NCBI RefSeq assembly: GCF_022213065.1
Contig: NZ_JAKLJA010000025.1
Span: 53,929 to 117,928, forward strand
Length of the DNA stretch: 64,000 bases
Direction of reading: 5' to 3'
From: Paraburkholderia tagetis
GTDB taxonomy: Bacteria > Pseudomonadota > Gammaproteobacteria > Burkholderiales > Burkholderiaceae
Part shown: piece by piece, positions 17,982 to 25,693 of the stretch
How positions within the stretch are numbered: position 1 is the stretch's first letter
Layout: each line of letters begins with the position of its first letter
Position numbers and translations under genes: made by a program
The notes under the pieces: model-generated
What the model saw: only the letters and a program-made list of their open reading frames with translations
What the model was told of the DNA's origin: nothing
The model's database searches: none

Positions 17982-18341
17982 CTAGGCGTGCGCGGCGCGC
18001 TCCAGCACTTCGCGCGCGGCGCGGCCAAGCACTTCCTCTGACCACTGGTTGACACTCTCGCCAGAGACAGCCGCCGCAATGCCCACGCGTGCATGGATGT
18101 CAGGATCAATGCGGAGCATGAGTTTGCCCGACGCGGGTTTCTGCGGCTTGCGGCCGGCCTGCTCGCAGTCCGTCAGGTAATGATCGACCGCCGCATGAAA
18201 ATCGACTGTGAGCTCGTCAACGGTCGAGCCGTGAAAGCTGATCTTGTCGTCAACGCCGAGTACATGCCCGACGAAAATGTTGTCGCGCCCGTCAAAGTCG
18301 ATGCGGGCGAAATATCCCTTATAGGTCATTGCATTGCTCAT
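17982..18341 (-). CDS. hicB: HicB-type antitoxin
   Basis: 119 residues. The N-terminal part (MTYKGYFARIDFDGRDNIFV, GHVLGVDDKISFHGSTVDEL) is the degraded RNase-H-like fold that blocks HicA. The C-terminal part, GKLMLRIDPDIHARVGIAAA followed by SGESVNQWSEEVL, is a ribbon-helix-helix DNA-binding domain that represses the operon. Its ATG overlaps the hicA stop codon (ATGA), so the genes are translationally coupled. Toxin-first order is normal for this family. The pair helps maintain mobile DNA. It is complete. Confidence 0.9.
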   Translation of the reverse strand: MSNAMTYKGYFARIDFDGRDNIFVGHVLGVDDKISFHGSTVDELTVDFHAAVDHYLTDCEQAGRKPQKPASGKLMLRIDPDIHARVGIAAAVSGESVNQWSEEVLGRAAREVLERAAHA

Positions 18342-18592
18342 GGCTTGATCCCCATTTCGCTAAACCAGTCGCGCAAGTCTTCCACCTGATACCGCTTCGC
18401 CTCTTTACCCGGGTGCGGGCGGTGATGGTAGCGGCGCTGGCCGTTCAGCGCGAAGGCGATGCGCGACCCCGCGCCTTCGTGGATTTCGCCGCCCAGGGCG
18501 ACGACGAGCGATTCAATGTCCGAAAACACGATGCTACCCAGGGTCGGTTTCGTGTAGATCGCGGCGAGGGTGCGGGCGTGTTTCGTCTTCAT
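18338..18592 (-). CDS. hicA: HicA-type mRNA interferase toxin
   Basis: 84 residues starting MKTKHARTLAAIYTKPTLGS, then IESLVVALGGEIHEGAGSRI, a HHRPHPGKEAKRYQVEDLRD block and WFSEMGIKP. HicA toxins are small double-stranded-RNA-binding-fold RNases whose catalytic histidine lies in the HxPHPGKEAK region, which is intact. The start at 18592 is preferred to the ATG-like codon 36 bases upstream because it matches the family N-terminus (MKSKHAKTLxAIF). Direct repeats of CAAAAAGTGATATC lie immediately upstream. Confidence 0.88.
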   Translation of the reverse strand: MKTKHARTLAAIYTKPTLGSIVFSDIESLVVALGGEIHEGAGSRIAFALNGQRRYHHRPHPGKEAKRYQVEDLRDWFSEMGIKP

Positions 18593-18605
18593 GTCCAAAT
18601 GATAG

Positions 18606-18643
18606 CAAAAAGTGATATCCACGTGCAATCAAAAAGTGATATC
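18606..18643 (-). promoter_or_regulatory. hicAB operator: two direct repeats
   Basis: CAAAAAGTGATATC occurs at 18606-18619 and again at 18630-18643, a spacing of exactly 24 bp, near two helical turns. The first repeat ends 14 bp before the hicA start. The arrangement is what is expected for a site bound cooperatively by two HicB dimers. The sequence is seen; binding is inference. Confidence 0.55.
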
Positions 18644-19229
18644 ACAAGCGGGTCGACAGATCGCCTTTGTCGCCGGCGCGACGGCTTGCGCTCTGGTCCA
18701 TCACGGCTGGCGGACGCGGCGCGGGCTTGTCCGCAAGGCATGGTGGCGGCGCACCGGGAGCGGAGCACGGCAAATCGGCTGGGCCGGCCACTTCGACAGC
18801 GTGCCGTTCACACTGGGAGGAGTTTCCGCATCCGCTCGTGCCCGTCTGGAGCTTGCCTTGAACGAGAGCTCGGCGCCGGATGGCCCCGCAAGGCAGGTAG
18901 CGCGTCATGGCCGGCTACAGCTCGCGCGATTCCCCCCCTGGTCGACGTCGTGCCTGGCACGCCTCGGGCGCGGAACGTCGCGCCTTTTGCGCAGTTTCAG
19001 GATCGCGCCGGGCGTGCCGCGGTGAAATTCCGCCTGTGGTTGCGCGGGCCCGTCGGTGGCGACCGAACCACAGGACGTGCCTCCGTCAAACCTGCCGGTC
19101 ATCGCGTGGGCACATCGTCCCGGCGTCGTCAGGCGACACGACGGGGCCGCCCGCGGAGCCGGCGGGCCGGATCGCACGAGCGCGGGGTCCGGGATGCCGG
19201 AAGCGCGCTTCGCCATCGGCTAGATAAAA
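18644..19229. other. GC-rich intergenic stretch without a recognised gene
   Basis: About 585 bases lie between the hicAB operator and the AT-rich integrase promoter. Frames are open on both strands but encode only Arg/Gly/Ala/Pro-rich sequence typical of non-coding GC-rich DNA. I see no tRNA, hairpin terminator or conserved protein motif. Confidence 0.45.
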
Positions 19230-19246
19230 AATACAACGTAATACGC
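19230..19246 (+). promoter_or_regulatory. Integrase promoter motif AATACAACGTAATACGC, first copy
   Basis: This 17-mer lies in an AT-rich island about 145 bp upstream of the integrase start. It recurs with one change at 57951-57967, upstream of the second integrase. It includes the nonamer also present before kfrA. Confidence 0.45.
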
Positions 19247-19390
19247 CTTAAATCTAACGATATCTGTACGATAATTCACATTATGCTTATTATGGGGAAT
19301 TGACTGTAGCCGCCAGTCTGGCAGAATGTGCGCAGGCACGGCAGCCCGTCAGGGCGCCAGAATGAACCGCAAACCTGACCAGGATGGTCG

Positions 19391-20704
19391 ATGACGACGG
19401 AACCCGGCTTGCCCCTCGCGTTACCTGTCCGATATGCCTCGGCGATCCAGCGGCGCGCGGGCCGGACCGGCGGCGTCGGCGCAAATCTCGGCGACGCGGC
19501 GCGCCGGCAGATCCGCGCCGAGACCGACCTGGAAGCCGTCTCGTTGTGGCTGGCCAACTATGTCGATAGCCCGGCGACGCACGCGAGCTATCGCAAGGAA
19601 GCCGACCGTCTGCTGCTCTGGGCGCTCGCGGACGCCCTCCAGGGGCCGGGCACGATCGCGCAGGAAGACCTGCACCTGTTCCGCGCCTTCCTGGCGGCCC
19701 CCGACCGGCGCAACCCCATCTGGACGGTGATTGCCGAGCTCAAGCCGGTCTCGTCCCTCACGCACGAGGACCTGGCGCGCTACCGGCAGTTCCTGGCCGA
19801 TCCCCAGCCGGCCTCGGCATGGATCACGGAAGGCGGCGCCCGCTATGCCACGGACGATCCGCGCTGGCGGCCGTTCGCGGGCAGGCTCGAGCCGGCCAGC
19901 ATCCGGCAGGCCGTCGTGATCCTCGACAGCCTGTTTGGCTGGCTGGTCGAGGCCGGCTACCTGCGCGGCAATCCGCTCGGCCTGCTGCGGCAGCGGCGGC
20001 GCCGGCCGGCCCGGCGGGTCACGCGCTATCTGCCGGCCGTCATGTGGCAGCACGTCAAGGATTACGTGGCGGCCATGCCAGAGCAGGAGCCGCAGCAACA
20101 GCGCGGCAAGGCGCGCGCGCGGTGGCTCACCACCCTGTTCTATCTGCTCGGCCTGCGGATCTCGGAAGTCGCCGCTGGAACGATGGGCCACTTCGTGCGT
20201 GAGCTCGGCACCGACGGCACGCCGCGCTGGTGGCTGGAGGTCGTGGGCAAGGGGCTGAAGTACCGGCGCATCCCGGTGTCCGAGGAACTGCTCATTGAGC
20301 TGAAGCGCTACCGCCAGGCGCATGGCCTCGAACCGTTGCCCGGGCGGGGCGAGCTCACCCCCCTGCTCCTGCCTTATCGTCGCCGCAAGGGCAACGCCGC
20401 GGGTGAAGGCGTTGACCGCAAGACCGTGCATAACGCGATCAAGGCGGTGTTCGCCAAAGCGGCGGACTGGGCCGAGGCCCGGGGCGGCGAGCATGTCGAG
20501 CACGCGGCTCACATCCGGCAGGCGTCGGCACACTGGCTTCGGCATACGGCCGCCTCGCACATGCTGGACAGCGACCTCGATCTGCGCACGGTGCGCGATA
20601 ACCTCGGGCACGATTCGATCAACACGACCAGCCAGTATGCGCACGAAGAGGACGACCGCCGCCACGGTGACACGGTCGCGAATCATCGGATGAACTGGCG
20701 TTGA
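19391..20704 (+). CDS. Tyrosine recombinase (plasmid-type site-specific integrase)
   Basis: 437 residues. The SAM-like core-binding domain covers the first half (ASYRKEADRLLLWALADALQ, SSLTHEDLARYRQFLADPQP). The catalytic domain has the first Arg in LLGLRISEV, the HxxR box in HWLRHTAASH, the GH in NLGHDSI and the nucleophilic Tyr in TSQYAHEED. All needed residues are present, so it should be active. It would catalyse cut-and-rejoin at two att-like sites not identified here. About 1.9 kb separates it from kfrA; a second diverged copy with the same neighbour lies at 58059. The ATG at 19391 is used, although no strong Shine-Dalgarno sequence is seen. Confidence 0.85.
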   Translation: MTTEPGLPLALPVRYASAIQRRAGRTGGVGANLGDAARRQIRAETDLEAVSLWLANYVDSPATHASYRKEADRLLLWALADALQGPGTIAQEDLHLFRAFLAAPDRRNPIWTVIAELKPVSSLTHEDLARYRQFLADPQPASAWITEGGARYATDDPRWRPFAGRLEPASIRQAVVILDSLFGWLVEAGYLRGNPLGLLRQRRRRPARRVTRYLPAVMWQHVKDYVAAMPEQEPQQQRGKARARWLTTLFYLLGLRISEVAAGTMGHFVRELGTDGTPRWWLEVVGKGLKYRRIPVSEELLIELKRYRQAHGLEPLPGRGELTPLLLPYRRRKGNAAGEGVDRKTVHNAIKAVFAKAADWAEARGGEHVEHAAHIRQASAHWLRHTAASHMLDSDLDLRTVRDNLGHDSINTTSQYAHEEDDRRHGDTVANHRMNWR

Positions 20705-20929
20705 TTCTCAATGAGCATTCAGCCCTGCCCGGGCAGACACCGTAGTCAGTCGCGACGCGGCTGTACTACATTTCCGGGCGGGGCCCTTTCCAGTCTGACT
20801 CCGATCGGCACGCCGACGCGCGCCTCACCCAGGGAGTTCACCTGGTAAATTTCTTAAATGCTGCACATGATCGGCCCGAAGTATCGACGGCACACGCAGC
20901 GCGAGGCCGGCTGATGAATCAGACGGTGG

Positions 20930-21361
20930 TCAACTGGGTGACCGGAACGGATTGATCACCGTGAGCTGATCGAATATCACCTGGCCATGTTGCATGTCTT
21001 CGCTGTAGAGCACTTCGCAACCTTCAAGCAACGCGAAGGCGATGATGCACGAATCGTAGAACCTGAATCCGTAGTGTCCGGCGATACGGCGTGCTTCCCT
21101 GTGGACTTCAAGCGTCATTGGCACGATCTCGCAGAACGATTCCACATCGCCCAGGAGGACATCGATCTCAGGCCACGAGAGCCCCATTTTCCGGCTCATG
21201 ACGAGTGCGACCTCGTTCATGACCTGCGTGCTGATGACAGGTTTCGGAGTCCCCCGCGACACCAGCGCCTCGGCCTGGTCAGCCTTCGCGACGTCGCCAG
21301 AGAACAGGTAGACAATGACGTTGCTATCGACGGCAAATCGCGTCGGTGCCTCAACGGTCAT
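20930..21361 (-). CDS. vapC: PIN-domain toxin (VapC type)
   Basis: 143 residues. It begins with RFAVDSNVIVYLFSGD, where Asp at the DSN motif is the first metal ligand of the PIN fold, and contains NEVALVMSRKMGLSWPEIDV and FRFYDSCIIAFALLEGCEVL followed by YSEDMQHG. The conserved acidic residues (DSN, E in NE, YDS, SEDM) form the Mg-dependent RNase site. VapC toxins cleave tRNA or rRNA when the antitoxin is lost. The start codon overlaps the antitoxin stop (ATGA). It is complete and preceded by its partner, so a functional addiction module is likely. Confidence 0.88.
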   Translation of the reverse strand: MTVEAPTRFAVDSNVIVYLFSGDVAKADQAEALVSRGTPKPVISTQVMNEVALVMSRKMGLSWPEIDVLLGDVESFCEIVPMTLEVHREARRIAGHYGFRFYDSCIIAFALLEGCEVLYSEDMQHGQVIFDQLTVINPFRSPS

Positions 21362-21600
21362 TCAGCGTTTCCCCTGTCGCTGAGCGATTCGCGATCGAAC
21401 TTGAAATCGGCAGGCAGGCGCCCGCGGTACTTGCGCAGGCGCGCGATCCGCTCGGCGACGGTCGGCTTTTTGCTTAGCGAGAACGCGCCGGATTGGTCGG
21501 CATAGATCTCAATGTCGTCGCCCTCCTTCAGACCGAGTGCATCCACGACACTCGCAGGCAGCCGGACAGCGAGGCTGTTGCCCCATTTTGCGACTTGCAT
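21358..21600 (-). CDS. vapB: AbrB/MazE-type antitoxin (VapB)
   Basis: 80 residues starting MQVAKWGNSLAVRLPASVVD, then LGLKEGDDIEIYADQ. This is the swapped-hairpin DNA-binding AbrB domain of VapB/MazE antitoxins. The C-terminal part (PTVAERIARLRKYRGRLPAD, FKFDRESL) is the disordered tail that would wrap the VapC toxin. The ATG at 21600 is preferred because GGAGGTGG ends five bases before it; the upstream GTG lies inside that site. A palindrome of GATATAC/GTATATC lies just upstream. Confidence 0.85.
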   Translation of the reverse strand: MQVAKWGNSLAVRLPASVVDALGLKEGDDIEIYADQSGAFSLSKKPTVAERIARLRKYRGRLPADFKFDRESLSDRGNAE

Positions 21601-21617
21601 GATTACCACCTCCGGTG

Positions 21618-21643
21618 GATATACGAAAATTGAATTGTATATC
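21618..21643 (-). promoter_or_regulatory. vapBC operator palindrome
   Basis: GATATAC at 21618-21624 and GTATATC at 21637-21643 form a perfect 7-bp inverted repeat with a 12-bp spacer, 18 bp upstream of the vapB start. It overlaps the only AT-rich sequence in the area and is the natural site for autorepression by VapB. Confidence 0.5.
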
Positions 21644-21802
21644 TATACCGGTGTTTTTCAAGTCCGGGGCGGTTGCGATCATTACCTCCCGGGTGATCAA
21701 TGAGTGCAGCGCACATCGGCACCTGCCGGGTAAGCGCGCGGTTGCCGGCACGCGCTCCCAAGAACTGTGCGTGCGACGTCAGCCGCATACAGCTCAAGCC
21801 TT

Positions 21803-21925
21803 TCAAAGCCCGGGAGCCCGGGCCGGTTTTACCACCGAGAATCCGTGAACACGCGCATGCCGATGACACGCCGGGTGCAGCATCATCAGATTGCCCGGCG
21901 AGTCCGTTCCGCCATCGATTAGGCT
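21803..21925 (-). pseudogene. Group II intron maturase HNH end, remnant
   Basis: The minus strand encodes IDGGTDSPGNLMMLHPACHR, then HARVHGFSVVKPARAPGL and a stop. GGTDxxxNLxxLHxxCHRxxH is the HNH endonuclease motif at the end of group II intron reverse transcriptases, often followed by VVKP and a Gly-Leu ending. Only this 41-codon tail remains; no RT domain or intron RNA domain V was recognised next to it. It may also come from a free HNH nuclease, which is less likely because of the VVKP tail. Confidence 0.5.
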
Positions 21926-21946
21926 GAGGTTGACAATCATTGAGAG

Positions 21947-21984
21947 GCCTCCTGGCCGCCCAGCAGAGGGGGCGGCCAGGAGGC
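21947..21984. repeat. Perfect 14-bp inverted repeat (hairpin)
   Basis: GCCTCCTGGCCGCC and its exact complement GGCGGCCAGGAGGC are separated by ten bases. There is no T-run on either side, so it is not a typical intrinsic terminator. It lies at the broken upstream edge of the intron remnant and about 150 bp left of the Tn7-like genes. Confidence 0.6.
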
Positions 21985-22061
21985 GTCCCGCGAAGTAATT
22001 TTGTTTCATCCTCCCCCAAAGAAAGCCCCGCGCTGCGGTAAGCCAACCGGACAGTTTTTCA

Positions 22062-22120
22062 ACTTTACTTTCCGGAAATGCGAACTAAACTTGGACCTTG
22101 TTGATGAAGGGAAGTAAAGC
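22062..22120. repeat. Candidate TnsB-binding inverted pair upstream of tnsA
   Basis: ACTTTACTTTCC at 22062-22073 and GGGAAGTAAAGC at 22109-22120 are inverted copies matching at 10 of 12 positions, located 18-76 bp before the tnsA start. Tn7-like elements carry several transposase sites in the sequence before tnsA. No flanking target duplication was identified, so the exact end is unknown. Confidence 0.35.
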
Positions 22121-22137
22121 TGGAACTTTGCGGAGGA

Positions 22138-22803
22138 ATGGTGGTGGCTGACGTTCGTCCGGTCGATCCTGCGTTGCAGTTTGACTTTCACCCGGTCGCC
22201 ATTCAGCGCTCGAAATGGACGCACCAGTTCCACGTCTGGAGCCCCAAGCTCTCCCGACGCCTCTCGCTTTATTCGCATGCGGCTGTCGACTTCTGGGCCA
22301 TGATCGAGTCGTACGCTTCGGTTTTGACGTTCTGTGAGTATCCGGGACTTATTCTTGTTGACCAGAAGCCCCGTATTGTGGACTTCGTGCTTCGTCGGGA
22401 CGATGTAACCGAGTTCGTCGTCGTGGAAACCACGCGCCTCACTGCGATTGACGCCGGGTTGATAGAAATCCTCGATCCATTGCCTGTCTCGACGGTGAAC
22501 GCTGATGCACTACAACCGCATCGCCAGTGGATCGACAACTGGATGCGCATGTTGCCCTATGTCACAAGCAACGGCCCGTTCCTCTCGAATGAATTTCTCG
22601 ATCGGATCGAACAGGGCCTGGCGTTACCGAAGCCGCTGTACGCCATCGAATACGAGGCATTGCCGACCGATCCAGTCCTGACACGCACCGCTGTCTTCGA
22701 TCTGACTCGACGAGGTCGGCTTGTAAGCCCGGATCTGCGCGCCGGCGAGCTTAACAGGCATACGCGTTTCAGGCAGGTTGTGGCGACAGAGGGCGCGTCG
22801 TGA
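22138..22803 (+). CDS. TnsA-like endonuclease of a Tn7-like element
   Basis: 221 residues. The centre has MIESYASVLTFCEYPGLILV followed by PRIVDFVLRRDDVTEFVVVE. Partner context (TnsB, TnsC and TniQ directly downstream) and the E-xx-P...VDF pattern identify a TnsA-type restriction-like nuclease, which cuts the 5' ends of the transposon so that it moves by cut and paste. The third catalytic position (Lys in Tn7 TnsA) is not obvious after the DF motif. GGAGGA touches the ATG, so translation might start at the GTG one or two codons later. Its last four bases overlap tnsB. Confidence 0.7.
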   Translation: MVVADVRPVDPALQFDFHPVAIQRSKWTHQFHVWSPKLSRRLSLYSHAAVDFWAMIESYASVLTFCEYPGLILVDQKPRIVDFVLRRDDVTEFVVVETTRLTAIDAGLIEILDPLPVSTVNADALQPHRQWIDNWMRMLPYVTSNGPFLSNEFLDRIEQGLALPKPLYAIEYEALPTDPVLTRTAVFDLTRRGRLVSPDLRAGELNRHTRFRQVVATEGAS

Positions 22804-24743
22804 AAACGCCGGACTGCCTTACGCGTCGGGCACTCGCCCCGGAGCTGCGTGATCTGCACAGCTGGCCGACAGTTGATCCGTCTGCACTGCCGGAAGCGCG
22901 CCGGACGATTTTTCTGCGCCGTGAACAGGCGATTCGTCAGTACCTGGAAGACCGGAGCCTGACACTGATCGAGAGTGCGACCGGAATCCGGCGCGCGCAG
23001 CTGTACCGCTTGCTCGCCCGCTGCACCACGCCACATGCCGACGGACGTATCCAGGGCTTCCGCGCGCTGGTACCTCATGTGCGCACGCGGGGCTATGTGC
23101 GTACCCGGCCCACGCAACCGGCGGTCCCCGGCAAGCGGGGCGGCGCGGCGGGAGCGATGGCGCAGTTGCTCGCGCGGCATGAGGTGCTGGCCGAGTTCCT
23201 GCAAAGGCAGATCCAGCTACACAAGGTCTACTTCGGCGCGCGTGGCGAACTGCGCGGCCTGCGGGCGACGCACCGGGAATTCCTCAACCGCTGTCGCGAG
23301 CTTAATCTGACGGGCAGGCATTATCCCTTCAATCAGGATCTTCAGGGCATCCGCAGCCTGGCTGCAGCCATCCGTCGCCTGGTGGCAAACCAGACATTTG
23401 CGCAGGCGGCGCGAGCCTCAGGCGCGCTGCGCGTCCAGCCACTTCGTCCTCCACCGGATCAGATGTCGCGTCCGCCGGTGACACGTCCGTTCGAAGCGGT
23501 CGAATTCGACGGACATAAACTGGATATCCGTCTGTGCATCCGGATGACGGACCCCATTGGGCTGGACAGGGATATCGAACTCGAACGCGTGTGGCTGCTC
23601 GTTGTCATCGATGTATGCACGCGGGCGGTGCTGGGCTGGCACCTCGCGCTGGCCACCGAATACAACCGGCACGACGTCATCAGGACCGTACAGAACGCCC
23701 TGCAACCCCGCCGCAAGCGAACGACCTTCTCGATTGCCGGTTTGCGTTACGAATCGCGCGCCGGGTTTATCAGCGAGGCCGTTCGCGCGGCCGAATACGC
23801 GACGTGGGACTGGTTACGCTACGACAATGCGCGCAGTCACCTCGCCGGCGAGACACTCGCCACCGTATGCGACATGATCGGCAGCCACGTCGATGCCGGC
23901 CCCTACGCGGAGCCCAACGAGCGGCCGTACATCGAACGGTTCTTCGGCACGGTTGGCAGCACGCTGTCGCATCGGCTTCCCGGTACAACAGGCTCCAGCG
24001 CCCAGGATGTGCGGCGGGCCCTGTGCGAACCGGACGGCAAACGCAGCCTTCTGGTGAGCAGCGAAGAACTTGCCGAATTACTCGACGTGAGCTTCGCGAA
24101 TTACAACGGAACACCGCATGACGGCCTGGGCGGCCGTTCCCCCATTGAGATGATGCAGCATTTCGCACAGAAACCTGGCGTGCTATGGCGAACACTTGCC
24201 GAACGCTACCGGCAAAACCTGATGCTGCTGCAGCCCGTTCATGAGGCCATTGTGCGCGGCAACCTGCGTCGCGGCGTGCGTCCCTATGTCAACCTTTACG
24301 GGGTCCGGTATTCCAGCGGCGTGCTCGGAGAAGCGTCCGGACGGATCGGCAAGCCGTTGCGGATATATTTCGATCCCGAGGACATGCGTGTCGTGACGGC
24401 GTTTCTCGCGAGCGGTGAGGAGATCGGTCCGCTCAGGGCGGCCAGACCATGGGACCAGACACCTCATTCGTTGCGGCTTCGACAGGAAATCCTCAGGCTG
24501 AAGCGTCTCAAGGAAATCGACTACGGCGATCTCTCCGATCCCGTCGAGGCCTACCTCAAGTATCAGCAACGCAAATCCCGCACGAGACAGCGGCGAATGC
24601 CCCATCGCATCGCCGAAGCCGCACGTGCCGTTGAACAGCGCGACACGCGTGACGAAATCACCGCGGAAACAGCATCGACGGAATCGGACAATATCCCTGC
24701 CGTGAGCCTGCCCGAGCTCGGCAAGGGGCAGATCTTTCGCTGA
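22800..24743 (+). CDS. TnsB-like DDE transposase of a Tn7-like element
   Basis: 647 residues. N-terminal helix-turn-helix segments (SATGIRRAQLYRLLARC, HRxFxxRC) bind the transposon ends. The RNase-H core carries the DDE triad as Asp237 in EFDGHK, Asp342 in RYDNARSH and Glu379 in YIERFFGT. The Mu-type beta-barrel follows (VRPYVNLYGVRYSSGVLG), then a basic tail ending LGKGQIFR, the kind of C-terminal peptide that recruits TnsC. TnsB joins the 3' transposon ends to the target. It is full length and starts four bases before the tnsA stop. About 40% of the core motifs are shared with the second copy at 60963, by eye. Confidence 0.88.
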   Translation: MKTPDCLTRRALAPELRDLHSWPTVDPSALPEARRTIFLRREQAIRQYLEDRSLTLIESATGIRRAQLYRLLARCTTPHADGRIQGFRALVPHVRTRGYVRTRPTQPAVPGKRGGAAGAMAQLLARHEVLAEFLQRQIQLHKVYFGARGELRGLRATHREFLNRCRELNLTGRHYPFNQDLQGIRSLAAAIRRLVANQTFAQAARASGALRVQPLRPPPDQMSRPPVTRPFEAVEFDGHKLDIRLCIRMTDPIGLDRDIELERVWLLVVIDVCTRAVLGWHLALATEYNRHDVIRTVQNALQPRRKRTTFSIAGLRYESRAGFISEAVRAAEYATWDWLRYDNARSHLAGETLATVCDMIGSHVDAGPYAEPNERPYIERFFGTVGSTLSHRLPGTTGSSAQDVRRALCEPDGKRSLLVSSEELAELLDVSFANYNGTPHDGLGGRSPIEMMQHFAQKPGVLWRTLAERYRQNLMLLQPVHEAIVRGNLRRGVRPYVNLYGVRYSSGVLGEASGRIGKPLRIYFDPEDMRVVTAFLASGEEIGPLRAARPWDQTPHSLRLRQEILRLKRLKEIDYGDLSDPVEAYLKYQQRKSRTRQRRMPHRIAEAARAVEQRDTRDEITAETASTESDNIPAVSLPELGKGQIFR

Positions 24744-24745
24744 CC

Positions 24746-25693
24746 ATGACGACCGACTCATTACGGCCATCGCCGATCGATGAACATCCGGTTGTGCTGC
24801 GCAGGTATCGCATCCCGACGCCATCGATCGCGCAATTCTATGCGTTGCTGGTGCGCTGCCTGTCGTTGCGTACCGGAGCGATGGTCTATGCCCGCTCGCG
24901 GGTCGGCAAGACCTATGCGATCCTCTTTCTGGAGTCCCTGCTCGCGTCACAGCGCCCCGCCTTGCCGATCCTGCGCATGCGCTGCCAGCACAAGCGCATT
25001 GCGACCGAGACGGCTTTCTTCAGTGCCCTGCTGACCATGGCCCGGCACAAGGCGAGTTCCGGACGTGATCCGACACAGCTGCGGCACCGGCTTTCACAGC
25101 GTCTGCTCGAAATCGCCGATCAGTCACACAGCAGCGATATCCTCGTTTTCCTCGACGAAGCCCAGCATCTGGGCAGCTCGGAGTTCGAGTGGCTGCGTGA
25201 CATTCACGACGAACTCGAGCTCGAAGGCGTGCGCCTTGTGACCATGCTCGTCGGCCAGCCCTCGCTGCGGGCGAGGAAGAGCATTTTCCAGCGTGATGGC
25301 GAAGAACAGATTGTCGCCCGCTTCATGACCGAAGAATTACCCTTTCACGGTGTGCGCTCCGCGCACGAGTGTTCAGCGTGTCTGCAGGGATACGATCAGG
25401 GCGAATATCCCGAGAACTCCGGCTGGACGCATACACGCTTCTTTTTCCCACGCGCCTGGGAAGCGGGCATGCGTCTGGCGGCCGAAGGCGGTGCCCTCTG
25501 GGATGCCTTCGACGACGCGCATAAACGAGCCCAGCTGGTGGGGGAATTAGAGATACCCATGGAATTCTTCACGCGCGCGGTCCAGCACATTCTTTACCAG
25601 TATGCAAAGCGCGATTCCACCAGTTTTGCCTTTTCCAGGGCAGTCTGGGACGAAGGTGTCGACGTGTCCGGCTATGTGCGCGCCAGGAAATGA
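24746..25693 (+). CDS. TnsC-like AAA+ ATPase of a Tn7-like element
   Basis: 315 residues. The P-loop is ARSRVGKTY (residues 49-57), where the first Gly of GxxxxGKT is replaced by Ala; Walker B is DILVFLDEAQ (131-140), followed by a sensor-like LVTMLVGQPSL. TnsC proteins form ATP-dependent filaments on target DNA and link the target selector TniQ to TnsB. It begins one codon after the tnsB stop, and its end overlaps the start of tniQ, so the four genes form one operon. Confidence 0.85.
   Translation: MTTDSLRPSPIDEHPVVLRRYRIPTPSIAQFYALLVRCLSLRTGAMVYARSRVGKTYAILFLESLLASQRPALPILRMRCQHKRIATETAFFSALLTMARHKASSGRDPTQLRHRLSQRLLEIADQSHSSDILVFLDEAQHLGSSEFEWLRDIHDELELEGVRLVTMLVGQPSLRARKSIFQRDGEEQIVARFMTEELPFHGVRSAHECSACLQGYDQGEYPENSGWTHTRFFFPRAWEAGMRLAAEGGALWDAFDDAHKRAQLVGELEIPMEFFTRAVQHILYQYAKRDSTSFAFSRAVWDEGVDVSGYVRARK

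Noticed and set aside
18329..19303. A 324-codon plus-strand frame across hicA and the following GC-rich stretch
   Set aside because: It is antisense to hicA, composed of Arg/Gly/Ala, and lacks a start site or domain.
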